The position numbers and the translations under genes were made by a program. Shown piece by piece: positions 24,420 to 33,634 of a stretch of DNA of 64,000 bases. The notes below the pieces were generated by a model. That model worked only from the letters and a program-made list of their open reading frames with translations, was not told the DNA's origin and did not search any database. Numbering within the stretch: position 1 is the stretch's first letter; the number at the start of each line of letters is the position of its first letter. Source of the DNA: Roseibacterium beibuensis (GTDB lineage Bacteria; Pseudomonadota; Alphaproteobacteria; Rhodobacterales; Rhodobacteraceae); NCBI RefSeq assembly GCF_039542305.1, contig NZ_BAABHW010000001.1:62001-126000 (forward strand), written 5' to 3'.

Positions 24420-24510
24420 AAGCCAAAGTTTCTCCGCAGCATAGCTCGTTCTCTTCCACCAATTGAACACTGTGGCCTCCTTAGCCTGCGGTCACAGAAG
24501 GACTGTCTTG

Positions 24511-25863
24511 ATGACTGACTTCGCAACACAAGACCTTGCGCAATGGTGCAACGAAACCATGGCGGCGCCCTTGCCACCAAAGGTCGCACACCAAGCCAAC
24601 CGGTGCATCCTTGATGTCGTGGCCTGTGCAAGTGCAGGACAGGACGCCCCGGCCGTTACGGCCTGCCTAAAGGCAGCCCAGTCGCTCTATGCCGCTGGAT
24701 CTGCCTCGGTCTGGTTTCGTGGGATGTCACTGGGCCCCGTCGCCGCCGGCATGGTCAACGCGACAGCCGCGATGGTCCTCGATATGGATGACGGAAACAG
24801 GCAGGCCATGGGCCATCCGGGTGCCGGGGTGGTGCCTGCGGTTCTTGCCCTTGCGGAAACGCTCGGTGCAGACTGGTGCGCCATCCAAAAAGCGATCGTG
24901 ATCGGCTACGAAGTCGCAGTGCGCGTTGGAAGGGCTGAACAACGGCCTTCCTACCATTCCGCCAACTACACATCTTTCGGAGTAACCGCGGCAGCGGCCT
25001 GTCTGATGGGGCTTTCGCAGGATCAGATCGCCCATGCGCTCGGAATCTGTGCCTATTACGGACCTCGCGTTTCAGATCTGACGCTGAGCTGTGAAATGGG
25101 CAGCGACGTCAAGGAAAGCCTGCCATGGTCGGTGGTTGTGGGGATCAGTGCGGGAGAGTTGGCTGGAAAGGGTTTTCTTGGCAACCGGGACGCCCTCGAC
25201 ATCGAGGAGCGCTTCAACAGGGATGCAATGCTCCAAGGTCTTGGACAGACCCATCTCATTCTGAATACCTACTTCAAACGATACTCGTGTTGTCGTTGGA
25301 TGCATGCGTCTGTCGAGGGACTCTTGAGCATCATGTCGGATCTCGCCCTCACCCATGATCAGATCGAAAGAGTTGAGGTTCAGACCTTCACGCAGGCGGC
25401 CAGCCTCAATAATCGGCATGAGCCAGACACGTTGATCGATGCCCAGTTCAGCGTCCCCTACGCGATGGCAATCGCAGCCGTTCAGGGGGAATCCTGCCTG
25501 ATGCCGATGACTGCGCGTGTGCTGCACCACCAGGCAACGGAAGCCTTCGCGAAGAAGGTGTCCCTGCATGTCAGCGATGCGATGAATGACGCGTTTCCCG
25601 CTAAGACACCGTCACGCGTTACAGTGATAAGCGCTCTCGGGACATTCGCCGCACAGGTTGATGCACCGTGGGGGGAACCGGTTCACGCCCCGACCGATGA
25701 GGAACTAATCGACAAGTTCCTCGTGGTCGGCGGTTCAATCCTGTCGCCACAAATCACAAAGGAGTTGTCCGGCCGCATCCTTTCTGGCGCAGAACCAGCC
25801 GAAACATTGGGACTGCTGCGCTCTCGGCCCGACGCATCGAAAATGTCCCAAGGCATGGTGTAG
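24511..25863 (+). CDS. MmgE/PrpD family protein
   Basis: 450-residue cytosolic protein of the family that includes 2-methylcitrate dehydratase (PrpD) and cis-aconitate decarboxylase. Family signs: VAHQANRCILDVVACASAGQ, MVLDMDDGNRQAMGHPGAGV (the conserved D-D near residue 90 and HPG), VIGYEVAVRVGRAEQRPSYH, KRYSCCRWMHASVEGLL (family YP.C..TH region) and AQFSVPYAMAIA. AAGGAC sits 8 bp before ATG 24511; the open frame from 24463 is longer but not conserved. Last gene of the hyuA-hyuB-dctPQM group, 91 bp after dctM, so it likely dehydrates or decarboxylates a product of the hydrolase. No known member has exactly this context that I can name. Confidence 0.85.
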   Translation: MTDFATQDLAQWCNETMAAPLPPKVAHQANRCILDVVACASAGQDAPAVTACLKAAQSLYAAGSASVWFRGMSLGPVAAGMVNATAAMVLDMDDGNRQAMGHPGAGVVPAVLALAETLGADWCAIQKAIVIGYEVAVRVGRAEQRPSYHSANYTSFGVTAAAACLMGLSQDQIAHALGICAYYGPRVSDLTLSCEMGSDVKESLPWSVVVGISAGELAGKGFLGNRDALDIEERFNRDAMLQGLGQTHLILNTYFKRYSCCRWMHASVEGLLSIMSDLALTHDQIERVEVQTFTQAASLNNRHEPDTLIDAQFSVPYAMAIAAVQGESCLMPMTARVLHHQATEAFAKKVSLHVSDAMNDAFPAKTPSRVTVISALGTFAAQVDAPWGEPVHAPTDEELIDKFLVVGGSILSPQITKELSGRILSGAEPAETLGLLRSRPDASKMSQGMV

Positions 25864-26139
25864 GACCGCCGACCTTCGGAGAGGTCAGGCTTGATTATGT
25901 GGCCGATCTCGACCCCGGCCTCCTGACTCTTCCACGGGTGGCCCCAGTCACGCAACTCGCCCGCAGCGCGATGCTCACCGAGAAACCGAGTTCCAAAACC
26001 CCTACAGAGCAGGCTTTCGAACGGGTCTGGCTACCCGCCGCAAACCACTGATCGAAAGGATCAATCCATGACAAGGATGGTTCTCGTCACCGGTACCTCC
26101 ACCGGACTTGGCCTCACTGTCGTGGTGCATGCGGTTTAG
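25864..26139 (+). pseudogene. Two short gene remnants, the second an SDR N-terminus
   Basis: Just after the MmgE/PrpD stop a frame reads DYVADLDPGLLTLPRVAPV and on to a stop at about 26051; it looks coding but has no start and no family I can name. Next, ATG 26068 with AAAGGA upstream opens MTRMVLVTGTSTGLGLTVVV, a Rossmann TGxxxGxG start of a short-chain dehydrogenase, which ends at TAG 26137 after 23 residues. Both appear to be cut-down genes at a recombination seam before the ABC exporter. Confidence 0.45.
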
Positions 26140-26179
26140 GCCGGACAGGTCGTATAGCTGCCGAGGCACGACCGAAAGC

Positions 26180-27304
26180 TCAGCTTGCAACACTCAATGA
26201 CCGGCGAAAGACCAGCAGGGCGGACAACAGGAACACCACCCCCATCCCGGCGATGCGCAGCAGGTCGGGCCACACCACGTCCAACCCGGCACCGCGAAAC
26301 ACCACCGCCTGCGAAAACGCCATGTAGTGGCGCGAGGGCAGCAGCGCGGTGAATGGTTGCAGCATATCGGGCTGGCTTTCGACCGGGCTGATGCCACCGG
26401 ACAGCAGCATCATCGGGATCACCACCAATAGCACCAGCAGCGCGAACTGCGCCATGCTGCGCGCCACCGTACCCAGCAGGATGCCGATTGCGCTGGCTGC
26501 GAACAAATATAGCGTGGCCCCCAGCATCAAGACCCAGTGCGACCCGGCCACCGGGACATCCAGCAGTCCTTCGACCACCAGGGACATCGACAGGCCAAAG
26601 GCCACCAGAACGATCAACCCGTTGGCCCAGATCTTGGCCAGCGCGATCTCGACCGCGTGCAGGGGCATGACCATCAGGTGTTCGATCGTGCCATGCTCGC
26701 GCTCTCGGACCAGCGCCGCGCCGGTCAGCATGATGATGATGATGTTGAGGAAATCGAGGATGCCGGTCAGCGCGTTGAACCAGCTCATCGTGCCATTGGG
26801 GTTGAAGGCGCGGTGGATCTCGTTGCCGATGGCGAGATCTGTCTCCAGATCGGCGCGCGACAGGTAGCGCGTCACCTCGTCATTCACGATGTTCTGGATA
26901 TAAGAATCGCCCAGCCCGGCCTGCATCACCGCCGTGGCGTCGATATCAAGCTGGATCTCGGGTTGATGGCCGCGGCGCAGGTCGGCCTCGAACCCGCTGG
27001 GGATGCTGATGACGAACAGGTAGGCACCGGCATCCAGCGCAGTATCGACCATGCCCGCCTCGATCTGCTCAGGGGTTTGGAAGTAGGGCGGGTAGAAGGC
27101 GTTGGCGATCTGACGCGAAAGGGTGGAGTTGTCTTCGTCGACGATGGCGATCGAGGCGTGGTTGACGTTTTCCGGCAGGGCGGTGGCCTGCATGTAGACC
27201 ATGCCCGTGAAGGTGAACAGGATCAGCCCCACCATCATCGCGTCGCCCAGAACCGCGCGCAGTTCCTTGGTGCCCAGCCAGAAGATGTGTTTCAACGCGC
27301 CCAT
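26180..27304 (-). CDS. yhhJ: ABC-2 type permease (YhhJ-like)
   Basis: 374-residue inner membrane protein, last gene of the exporter operon. One N-terminal helix (ELRAVLGDAMMVGLILFTF) is followed by a large periplasmic domain (to about residue 180) and five C-terminal helices, with the ABC-2 motif REREHGTIEHLMVMPLHAVE near residue 200. It matches the YhhJ component that partners RbbA and the HlyD-like YhiI. It starts 3 bp after the rbbA stop. Substrate unknown; homologous systems are assigned to drug or small-molecule export by homology only. Confidence 0.85.
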   Translation of the reverse strand: MGALKHIFWLGTKELRAVLGDAMMVGLILFTFTGMVYMQATALPENVNHASIAIVDEDNSTLSRQIANAFYPPYFQTPEQIEAGMVDTALDAGAYLFVISIPSGFEADLRRGHQPEIQLDIDATAVMQAGLGDSYIQNIVNDEVTRYLSRADLETDLAIGNEIHRAFNPNGTMSWFNALTGILDFLNIIIIMLTGAALVREREHGTIEHLMVMPLHAVEIALAKIWANGLIVLVAFGLSMSLVVEGLLDVPVAGSHWVLMLGATLYLFAASAIGILLGTVARSMAQFALLVLLVVIPMMLLSGGISPVESQPDMLQPFTALLPSRHYMAFSQAVVFRGAGLDVVWPDLLRIAGMGVVFLLSALLVFRRSLSVAS

Positions 27305-27307
27305 GGC

Positions 27308-30049
27308 CTAACGCTCCTGCTTGCGCAGCAACAGCAGCGCGGGGATCAGGAAGACGGGGATGAACGCGGCCAATGCCAGCATGTCGGGCAGCAGTTGCAC
27401 GAAACTCAGCCCCTTGGTGTAGGCCCCCACGGACAGGTGCATTAAATAGCTGGCGGGCCAGACCTCACCGATCAGCCGGCCGATCCCGTCGAGGGTCGAG
27501 ATCGGCTGGATCATCCCCGAGAATTGCACCGTGGGCATCATCGACAGGATGGCGGCGGCGAAAATGGCGGCAACCTGCGTGCGCGTCGCGCTGGAGATCA
27601 GCAACCCGTAGGACGTGACGGCCGCGCCATACAGCAGCGAGCCGACAACCAGAGCCGCAAAGCTGCCCTCGAACGCAACCCCAAGCCCAAGGCTGACCAC
27701 TGCCAACAGGGTCACGCCATTGGCCAGTGTGATCGCGACATAGGGCAGTTGCTTGCCCACCAGGAACTCGATCCGGCTGGTCGGGGTGACGTAGAAATTG
27801 GTGATGGTCCCGATTTCCTTTTCGCGTGCGACCGACAGTGCCATCAGGATCGCGGGGAACATCATCAGCAGGATCGCGGGCACCGCCGGCCCGATGGCGC
27901 GGATGCTTTCAAAAGCGGGGTTGTAGCGATAGCGGTTTTCTATGTTGAACGTCGCCAAGTCGTCCGGGTCATAGCCCGCGCGGCGATAGGCATCTTCGAG
28001 CGCGCCGTAGTGGGCGGCCTCGACATAGGCCTCGATCGTGCCCGCGCGCGTGGTGTTGGCCCCGTCAAGCCAGGTCGAGACGCTGACCTCGTGGCCCTGT
28101 TGCAGGTCACGGCCAAAGCCCGGCGGGATCTCGATCGCGACGGTCAGATCGCCCGAACTCATGCGGGTGACCATCTCGTCTCGGGTCAGAATTTCGGGCT
28201 GTTCGAGAAAGGTGTTCGAACTGTAGAACGCCTGTAGATACTGACGGCTGGCCGGGGTCTGGTCGTGATCCAGCGCGGCGATGGTGATGTCCTCGATATC
28301 CATCGAAATCCCCAGCGCGATGACGATGGTCAGAAAGACCGAGCCGAAAAACGCAAAGGCCAGCCGGATCGGGTCGCGGATCAATTCGCGCCATTCGCGC
28401 AGCCCGATGGCCGACAGGCGGGTCATGCTGAACCGCGACGGGCGTGCGGGTGCATCGGCAGGTGGCGCGGCGGGCATTCGCGGCGGCGCAAGGTCTGGCG
28501 CGGTGCCGGTGGCGCGCGCGGCGATGGCGCCTTCGATCTGCTGCACAAAGGCCTCTTCCAACGTGCCTGAGGGGCTGCTTGCCGCGATTTCGTCAGGGGC
28601 GCCAACCACCATGACCTGCCCTGCATGCATCAGCGAAATGCGGTCGCAGCGCATCGCCTCGTTCATGAAATGGGTCGAGATGAAGATCGTCACGCCGTCG
28701 CCGCGCGACAGCTCCACCAGCAGATCCCAGAATTCGTCGCGCGCCACCGGGTCGACGCCCGAGGTCGGCTCGTCCAGGATCAGCACTTCGGGCTCGTGCA
28801 GGACGGCCACCGCCAGCGACAGGCGCTGACGCAGCCCAAGCGGCAAGGTTCCGGCCCGCGCGTTCATGTACGGGCCAAGGTCGAACCGGGTGGCCAGCGT
28901 GTCGATGCGGGCCGTCGCATGATCGGCGGGCAATTCGAACAGGCGCGCATGCAAATCGAGGTTCTGGCGCACGGTCAATTCGCCATAGAGCGAAAATGCC
29001 TGGCTCATGAACCCCACGCGCTTGCGGGCGGTCAGATCGCTGGCATCCACCGGCTTGCCGAACAGGTCGGCCTCGCCCTCGGTGATGGGCAACAGGCCGG
29101 TCAGCATTTTCATTGTCGTGGTCTTGCCGCAGCCGTTCGAGCCGAGAAAGCCAAAGATCTCGCCGGGTCGAATGTCGAAACTGACATCCGAGACGGCGGT
29201 GAAATCGCCGAACCGCTTGGTCAGGCCACGCGCCGCGATGGCCGGTTTCCCCCCGCTGTCGGCCAGCGGCGGGATTTGCAGGGTTGTGCCGTCGCCGCGC
29301 TTGTCCTCGGGCAGCAGTTGCACGAAAGCGCGCTCAAGATCCGGCGCGCCGCTGCGGTCCTTCAGCTCGGCCGGGCTGCCCGTGGCCAGCACGCGCCCGG
29401 CATCCATCGCCACCAGCCAGTCAAAGCGCTCGGCCTCGTCCATATACGCGGTCGAGACCAGAACCGACATGCCGGGCCGGTCTGCGCGGATTGTCTCGAT
29501 CAGATCCCAGAACTGCCGCCGCGACAGCGGGTCGACCCCGGTTGTCGGTTCATCCAGGATCAACAGGTCGGGGTCATGCAGCAGTGAGCAGCACAGGCCC
29601 AGTTTCTGCTTCATTCCGCCCGAAAGCTTCCCGGCGGGGCGATCCATGAACGGGTGCAGACCGGTTGCGCGCGTCAGCCGATCGGCCCTCGCCTGCCGCG
29701 CGGCGCGGTCCAGTTCGAACAGCGTGCCGAAAAAGGCGAGGTTCTCGGCCACCGACAGCGCGTGATACAGGTTCTTGCCTAACCCCTGCGGCATGTAGGC
29801 GATGCGCGGCCCGGCAATGCGACGATGGCGGGCATCGCGCATGTCGCCGCCCAGCACCTGCAAGGTGCCTTGCTGCATCATCCGCGCGCCCGCAATCAGG
29901 TCGAGCAGGGTGGATTTCCCGACGCCGTCCGGCCCCAGCAGGCCGACCATGCGTCCAGCCGGAATCTCCACTGACACGTCAGCCAAGGCGACGGTCTGGC
30001 CGTAGCTTTGGGTCAGACCCTGCGCGGTGACGATGGGTTGGCCGGCCAT
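27308..30049 (-). CDS. rbbA: RbbA-like ABC protein: two ATPase domains fused to an ABC-2 permease
   Basis: 913 residues. First nucleotide-binding domain: Walker A GLLGPDGVGKSTLLDLIAG (the GPDGVGKS form is typical of RbbA), signature LSGGMKQKLG, Walker B LLILDEPTTGVDPLSRRQFW. Second domain from about residue 265: GFLGSNGCGKTTTMKMLTG, signature LPLGLRQRLS (degenerate at the first Ser), LILDEPTSGVDP. From about residue 545 an ABC-2 permease follows with a periplasmic domain and the VAREKEIGTITNFYVTPTSR motif, plus six helices. E. coli RbbA was described as ribosome-associated, but context here (HlyD protein and second permease) says exporter. It begins 12 bp after yhiI. Confidence 0.9.
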   Translation of the reverse strand: MAGQPIVTAQGLTQSYGQTVALADVSVEIPAGRMVGLLGPDGVGKSTLLDLIAGARMMQQGTLQVLGGDMRDARHRRIAGPRIAYMPQGLGKNLYHALSVAENLAFFGTLFELDRAARQARADRLTRATGLHPFMDRPAGKLSGGMKQKLGLCCSLLHDPDLLILDEPTTGVDPLSRRQFWDLIETIRADRPGMSVLVSTAYMDEAERFDWLVAMDAGRVLATGSPAELKDRSGAPDLERAFVQLLPEDKRGDGTTLQIPPLADSGGKPAIAARGLTKRFGDFTAVSDVSFDIRPGEIFGFLGSNGCGKTTTMKMLTGLLPITEGEADLFGKPVDASDLTARKRVGFMSQAFSLYGELTVRQNLDLHARLFELPADHATARIDTLATRFDLGPYMNARAGTLPLGLRQRLSLAVAVLHEPEVLILDEPTSGVDPVARDEFWDLLVELSRGDGVTIFISTHFMNEAMRCDRISLMHAGQVMVVGAPDEIAASSPSGTLEEAFVQQIEGAIAARATGTAPDLAPPRMPAAPPADAPARPSRFSMTRLSAIGLREWRELIRDPIRLAFAFFGSVFLTIVIALGISMDIEDITIAALDHDQTPASRQYLQAFYSSNTFLEQPEILTRDEMVTRMSSGDLTVAIEIPPGFGRDLQQGHEVSVSTWLDGANTTRAGTIEAYVEAAHYGALEDAYRRAGYDPDDLATFNIENRYRYNPAFESIRAIGPAVPAILLMMFPAILMALSVAREKEIGTITNFYVTPTSRIEFLVGKQLPYVAITLANGVTLLAVVSLGLGVAFEGSFAALVVGSLLYGAAVTSYGLLISSATRTQVAAIFAAAILSMMPTVQFSGMIQPISTLDGIGRLIGEVWPASYLMHLSVGAYTKGLSFVQLLPDMLALAAFIPVFLIPALLLLRKQER

Positions 30050-30061
30050 GGCGCGCCCCCC

Positions 30062-31072
30062 TCAGTTTCGCGGCAAGGGTAGGTCGGAGAAATCGGCAAG
30101 TTGCAACTCTTCGGGCCAGTCGGACGGGGTCTGCCCCGGCTCCGGGGCAAGGCGCACGTAAGCCACGCCGCGAATGCCGGTGCGCACGTAGTCGATATAG
30201 GCCTCGACCAGTTCTTGCGGCACGCGGGCGCGGATGCGGAAGACGAGGTTCTGACGCTCATCCGCTGTTTCGACCGTGCGCGGCGTGAATTGCGACACCG
30301 GGGAGACGAAGGTGACAGTGGCCGGCACCACGGCATCCACGACGTCAAGCCTGATGCGCGCTTCGTCCCCAATGGCCAGCCGGTGCGCCTGCGTCGCAGG
30401 CAGGTAGAACTCGAGGTAGACTTCGCTCAGGTCGACCATGGTCATCACCCGCGTGCCTCCTGTGATGATTTCGCCCGGCTCGACCAGACGATAAAGGATG
30501 CGCCCGATCGTGGGTGCAGTCAGCTCGGTATCCTCGAGATTGGTCGCGATCTGGTCGGCTGCGGCGCGGGCGGCATCGACCGCGCGTTCGTGGGCCAGCA
30601 GGGCGGCGCGCGCGGCCTCCAGATTGGCTTCGGCCACCGCGACATTGGTGCTGAGCGTGTCGAGGTTCGATTGCGGCGAGGTGCCGCGTTCGACAAGGGC
30701 GCGGCTGCGGTTCTCTTCGTCCTGGGCGAGGGCAAGCAGCGCCTCCATCTGGCCGATCCGGGCCTCGGCGGCGGCGCGTTCGGCCTCGGCTGCGGCGATC
30801 TGCGCCTCGGCTTGGGAGAGCTGCGCCTCGATGATCTCGGCGTCGACGATGGCCACAACCTGATCGGGCGTGACCATGTCGCCCTCGCGCACCATCACGG
30901 TTTCGATGCGACCGGCGACCATGGATGCAATGTCGACCTGCACGGCTTCGATCTGGCCATTGCCGTAAGCGATATCGGCCGGAAATCCGTCGCCATTCGT
31001 TTCCGTCCAGAGGATGTAGCCGCCTGCGGCCAGAAAAATGGCAACAGTGGCAAGGCCGATTTGCAGACGCAT
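30062..31072 (-). CDS. yhiI: HlyD-family periplasmic adaptor (YhiI-like)
   Basis: 336 residues. One N-terminal anchor (IGLATVAIFLAAGGYILW), then biotinyl-lipoyl halves and a coiled coil of about 110 residues rich in Ala/Glu/Arg (AEAQIAAAEAERAAAEARIG onwards), then the second lipoyl half (LTAPTIGRILYRLVEPGEI) and a beta-barrel (VYLEFYLPATQAHRLAIGDE). Periplasmic adaptor joining the RbbA/YhhJ pump to an outer membrane channel. First gene of the operon; two dyads lie 25-61 bp upstream and probably control it. Confidence 0.9.
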   Translation of the reverse strand: MRLQIGLATVAIFLAAGGYILWTETNGDGFPADIAYGNGQIEAVQVDIASMVAGRIETVMVREGDMVTPDQVVAIVDAEIIEAQLSQAEAQIAAAEAERAAAEARIGQMEALLALAQDEENRSRALVERGTSPQSNLDTLSTNVAVAEANLEAARAALLAHERAVDAARAAADQIATNLEDTELTAPTIGRILYRLVEPGEIITGGTRVMTMVDLSEVYLEFYLPATQAHRLAIGDEARIRLDVVDAVVPATVTFVSPVSQFTPRTVETADERQNLVFRIRARVPQELVEAYIDYVRTGIRGVAYVRLAPEPGQTPSDWPEELQLADFSDLPLPRN

Positions 31073-31096
31073 CGTGACTTTCCTTCGATAGACCCA

Positions 31097-31133
31097 ACAT
31101 CGGGCCGACCCCGATGTGAACCGTTTAGTTCAC
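31097..31133. promoter_or_regulatory. Two adjoining dyads upstream of the exporter operon (TetR-like operator)
   Basis: ACATCGGG/CCCGATGT (31097-31104 with 31110-31117, 5-base centre) is followed directly by GTGAAC/GTTCAC (31116-31121 with 31128-31133, 6-base centre). The second, GTGAACCGTTTAGTTCAC, looks like a TetR/AcrR-type operator. They sit 25-61 bp before the yhiI ATG, in the promoter region. No tetR gene is adjacent. Confidence 0.6.
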
Positions 31134-32020
31134 TGCGCAAAATAGCCAATCTTAATCGAAGGAAAACCCGCTATGATGTCAGATCAACTCCCGCTGCCGG
31201 TTGGCCAATTATAGGCTCGCATTGAGCTGCCCGATACGGTTCTGCCGCACTGCGCGTGTCCTGTCTTGCTCAGATTTTGCCATCCCAGTTGGAACCAAAC
31301 GCCCACCGCTGGAACGAAGTCTGGCTGGGGCAGGGACCATAGACGAAGTCCTGACCCGAGGCCTCTCGCAGAAATTGGCGGCAAGGCGCTTGCATTGGGC
31401 AACCTGACGGCAGCAAAGCCTGGGGTGGATGAGGTCCTGTTTGCACTGTCTTCGCTTCTACAGCGGATGCTTGGAACGCAAGCTGCCACAGCGGTAACCG
31501 GGCTGACGTCTGCTGGTCCGCTTGGGTGCCAGTTACGGGGCAGGCACTCAGTACTCGAAACCTTGTATCAAAGGCGCTCACGCTCGTCTTTGGGGCGACC
31601 GCACTGGAAGAACGCAGGGGCGTGAAGCAAATCTACGACCTCGAACAGCGCATCTCGTCCTCAGCCTATATCCACAAAGATGAGGTGGAACGGTTTGTCG
31701 ATCAGTTCTTCAAAGGCGATCTGAAAACCCAAGACCGCCTCACGATCTTCGGGCATAGCAGTTGGATCCAAGAGGTTCCGGGGTCGCAGGCCATTGTGGG
31801 GGGCTGACACAAGCCAGCGGAGGCCGTTTCGCGGGCACTGCCCGTCTGGGTGAGGGCGACCGGTCTGGCTCAATCCGTACCCGGAGTCTGGTGACCACGA
31901 ATGCGCAACCAATCCGCAACAAAACGCGCCCAGATGCCTGAACAAGATCACAATTGGCATTGCTGACAGCATTTTGCGACCTATTGTTGCGCGGATCGGA
32001 TTTCGCTTGGGGAGGAAGAA
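31134..32020. other. Long stretch of decayed sequence without an intact gene
   Basis: Nearly 890 bp. Short open frames on the plus strand look partly coding, in two frames: one with TIDEVLTRGLSQKLAARRLH (about 31340-31408), another with VKQIYDLEQRISSSAYIHKD and EVERFVDQFFKGDLKTQDRL (about 31622-31807). Neither has a ribosome site or a family I recognise. I read it as one or more decayed genes. The last 60 bp hold the promoter and ribosome site (GGGGAGGAAG) of the acyl-CoA synthetase. Confidence 0.4.
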
Positions 32021-33547
32021 ATGACGGGCTTGCTGGCTGACTTGATTGCGGGGCATCCGGGGGAAACGCCTGCGATCGGCGCTCCTGGTCGTGACTGGCT
32101 GAGCTATGGCGGTTTGCGGGACTTGTCGCAGTCGGTGGCCGGTGCGCTGCATGCGGCGGGTGTCGGGCGCGGGGACAGGGTAGCGATCGTGTTGCCGAAT
32201 GGTCCGGAAATGGCGGCGGCTTTCGTGACGGTGGCGCAGGTGGCGACCACCTGCCCCCTGAACCCGGCCTACAAGGAAGACGAGTTCGCCTTCTACCTCG
32301 AGGATCTCAAGGCCAAGGCCATCGTTCTGCTGGACAGCGAAGAGGGCCCGGCCCTGGCCGCCGCGCGCAAGTTGGACCTGGCGGTCATTCGCCTGACGCC
32401 GAACGCGACCGGCGCGGCGGGACAATTCACCCTGACGCCCGAGCGCAGCGCAGGAACCGCCGACACCGCCGCCCCCGGGGCCGATGATGTCGCGTTGATC
32501 CTGCATACCTCGGGCACGACCTCGCGCCCCAAGATCGTGCCACTGCTGCAGTCGAACCTCGCTGCCTCGGCGCGCAACATCGGAGTGTCGCTGGCGCTGA
32601 CCCCGGAGGATCGCTGCCTGAACGTGATGCCGCTTTTCCACATTCACGGTCTGATCGCCGCGGTCTCGTCCACACTGGCGGCGGGCGGCTCGGTCTGGTG
32701 CGCGCCGGGTTTCGACGCGATGAAATTCTTCGGCTGGATGAAAGAGGTGCACCCGACCTGGTATACGGCGGTGCCGACCATGCACCAGGCGATCCTGGCC
32801 CGCGCGGGCCGCAACGCCGAGACCATCGCCGAGGTGCCGCTGCGCTTCTTGCGGTCCTCCTCGGCCTCGCTGCCCGGTCCGGTCATGGAACAGCTGGCCA
32901 AGACCTTCAACGCCCCGGTGATCGAGGGCTACGGCATGACCGAGGCTACGCACCAGATGGCCTCGAACCCGCTGCCGCCGCGCGCGCAAAAGCCCGGTTC
33001 GGTCGGCATCGAGGCCGGCCCTCTGGTGCGCATCGCGCACGAGGTGGAGGACCGCCTGATCGAGGGCACCGGAGAGGTCGTGATCTCGGGGCCGAACGTC
33101 ACCCCGGGCTACGAGGGCAACCCCGAGGCCAATGCCAAGTCCTTCTTCGAGGCCGAGGGCAAACGCTGGTTCCGCACCGGCGACCAGGGGCAATTCGACG
33201 ACGAGGGCTACCTGACGCTGACCGGCCGCCTGAAAGAGATCATCAACCGGGGCGGCGAAAAGGTCAGCCCGCTCGAGGTTGACGGTGTGCTCTCGGCGCA
33301 CCCGGCCATCGCGCAGGTCGTCACCTTTGCTTTGCCCCATCCCAAGCTGGGTGAAGAGGTGGCCGCCGCCGTCGTGCTGCGTGAAGGCGCCGAGGCCGAC
33401 GAGGCCGCGATCCGGGCCTTTGCGGGTGAGCGGCTGGCCGCCTTCAAGGTGCCGCGCAAGGTTCTGATCCTCGACGAGATCCCGAAAGGCGCCACCGGCA
33501 AGCTGCAGCGCATCGGCCTGGCCGAGAAACTGGGCCTCGTGGCCTGA
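32021..33547 (+). CDS. Acyl-CoA synthetase (AMP-forming, oxalate-CoA ligase-like)
   Basis: 508-residue cytosolic ANL-superfamily ligase: ATP plus carboxylate gives acyl-AMP, then acyl-CoA. The P-loop LILHTSGTTSRPKIVPLLQS lies near residue 165, EGYGMTEATHQMASNPLP near 305, WFRTGDQGQFDDEGYLTLTG near 385 with hinge GRLKEIINRGGEKVSPLEVD, and the catalytic Lys in IPKGATGKLQRIGL near the C-terminus. Overall it resembles the Pcs60/AAE3 oxalyl-CoA synthetases, but acid specificity is not certain. GGGGAGGAAG precedes the ATG. It is followed by a hairpin and then a PanE-like reductase. Confidence 0.88.
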   Translation: MTGLLADLIAGHPGETPAIGAPGRDWLSYGGLRDLSQSVAGALHAAGVGRGDRVAIVLPNGPEMAAAFVTVAQVATTCPLNPAYKEDEFAFYLEDLKAKAIVLLDSEEGPALAAARKLDLAVIRLTPNATGAAGQFTLTPERSAGTADTAAPGADDVALILHTSGTTSRPKIVPLLQSNLAASARNIGVSLALTPEDRCLNVMPLFHIHGLIAAVSSTLAAGGSVWCAPGFDAMKFFGWMKEVHPTWYTAVPTMHQAILARAGRNAETIAEVPLRFLRSSSASLPGPVMEQLAKTFNAPVIEGYGMTEATHQMASNPLPPRAQKPGSVGIEAGPLVRIAHEVEDRLIEGTGEVVISGPNVTPGYEGNPEANAKSFFEAEGKRWFRTGDQGQFDDEGYLTLTGRLKEIINRGGEKVSPLEVDGVLSAHPAIAQVVTFALPHPKLGEEVAAAVVLREGAEADEAAIRAFAGERLAAFKVPRKVLILDEIPKGATGKLQRIGLAEKLGLVA

Positions 33548-33557
33548 CACCGTCATG

Positions 33558-33583
33558 GCCGTGCGGCCCCGGCGCCGCACGGC
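33558..33583 (+). terminator. Strong hairpin after the acyl-CoA synthetase
   Basis: A perfect 10-bp stem, GCCGTGCGGC (33558-33567) with GCCGCACGGC (33574-33583) around a 6-base loop. No T run follows (C-rich), so it may end transcription only partly or protect mRNA 3' ends. Confidence 0.5.
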
Positions 33584-33634
33584 CCCCCCATCGACTTACG
33601 CGCCCGCCCTCCCGCGCGGGCAGGAGGCTGATCC

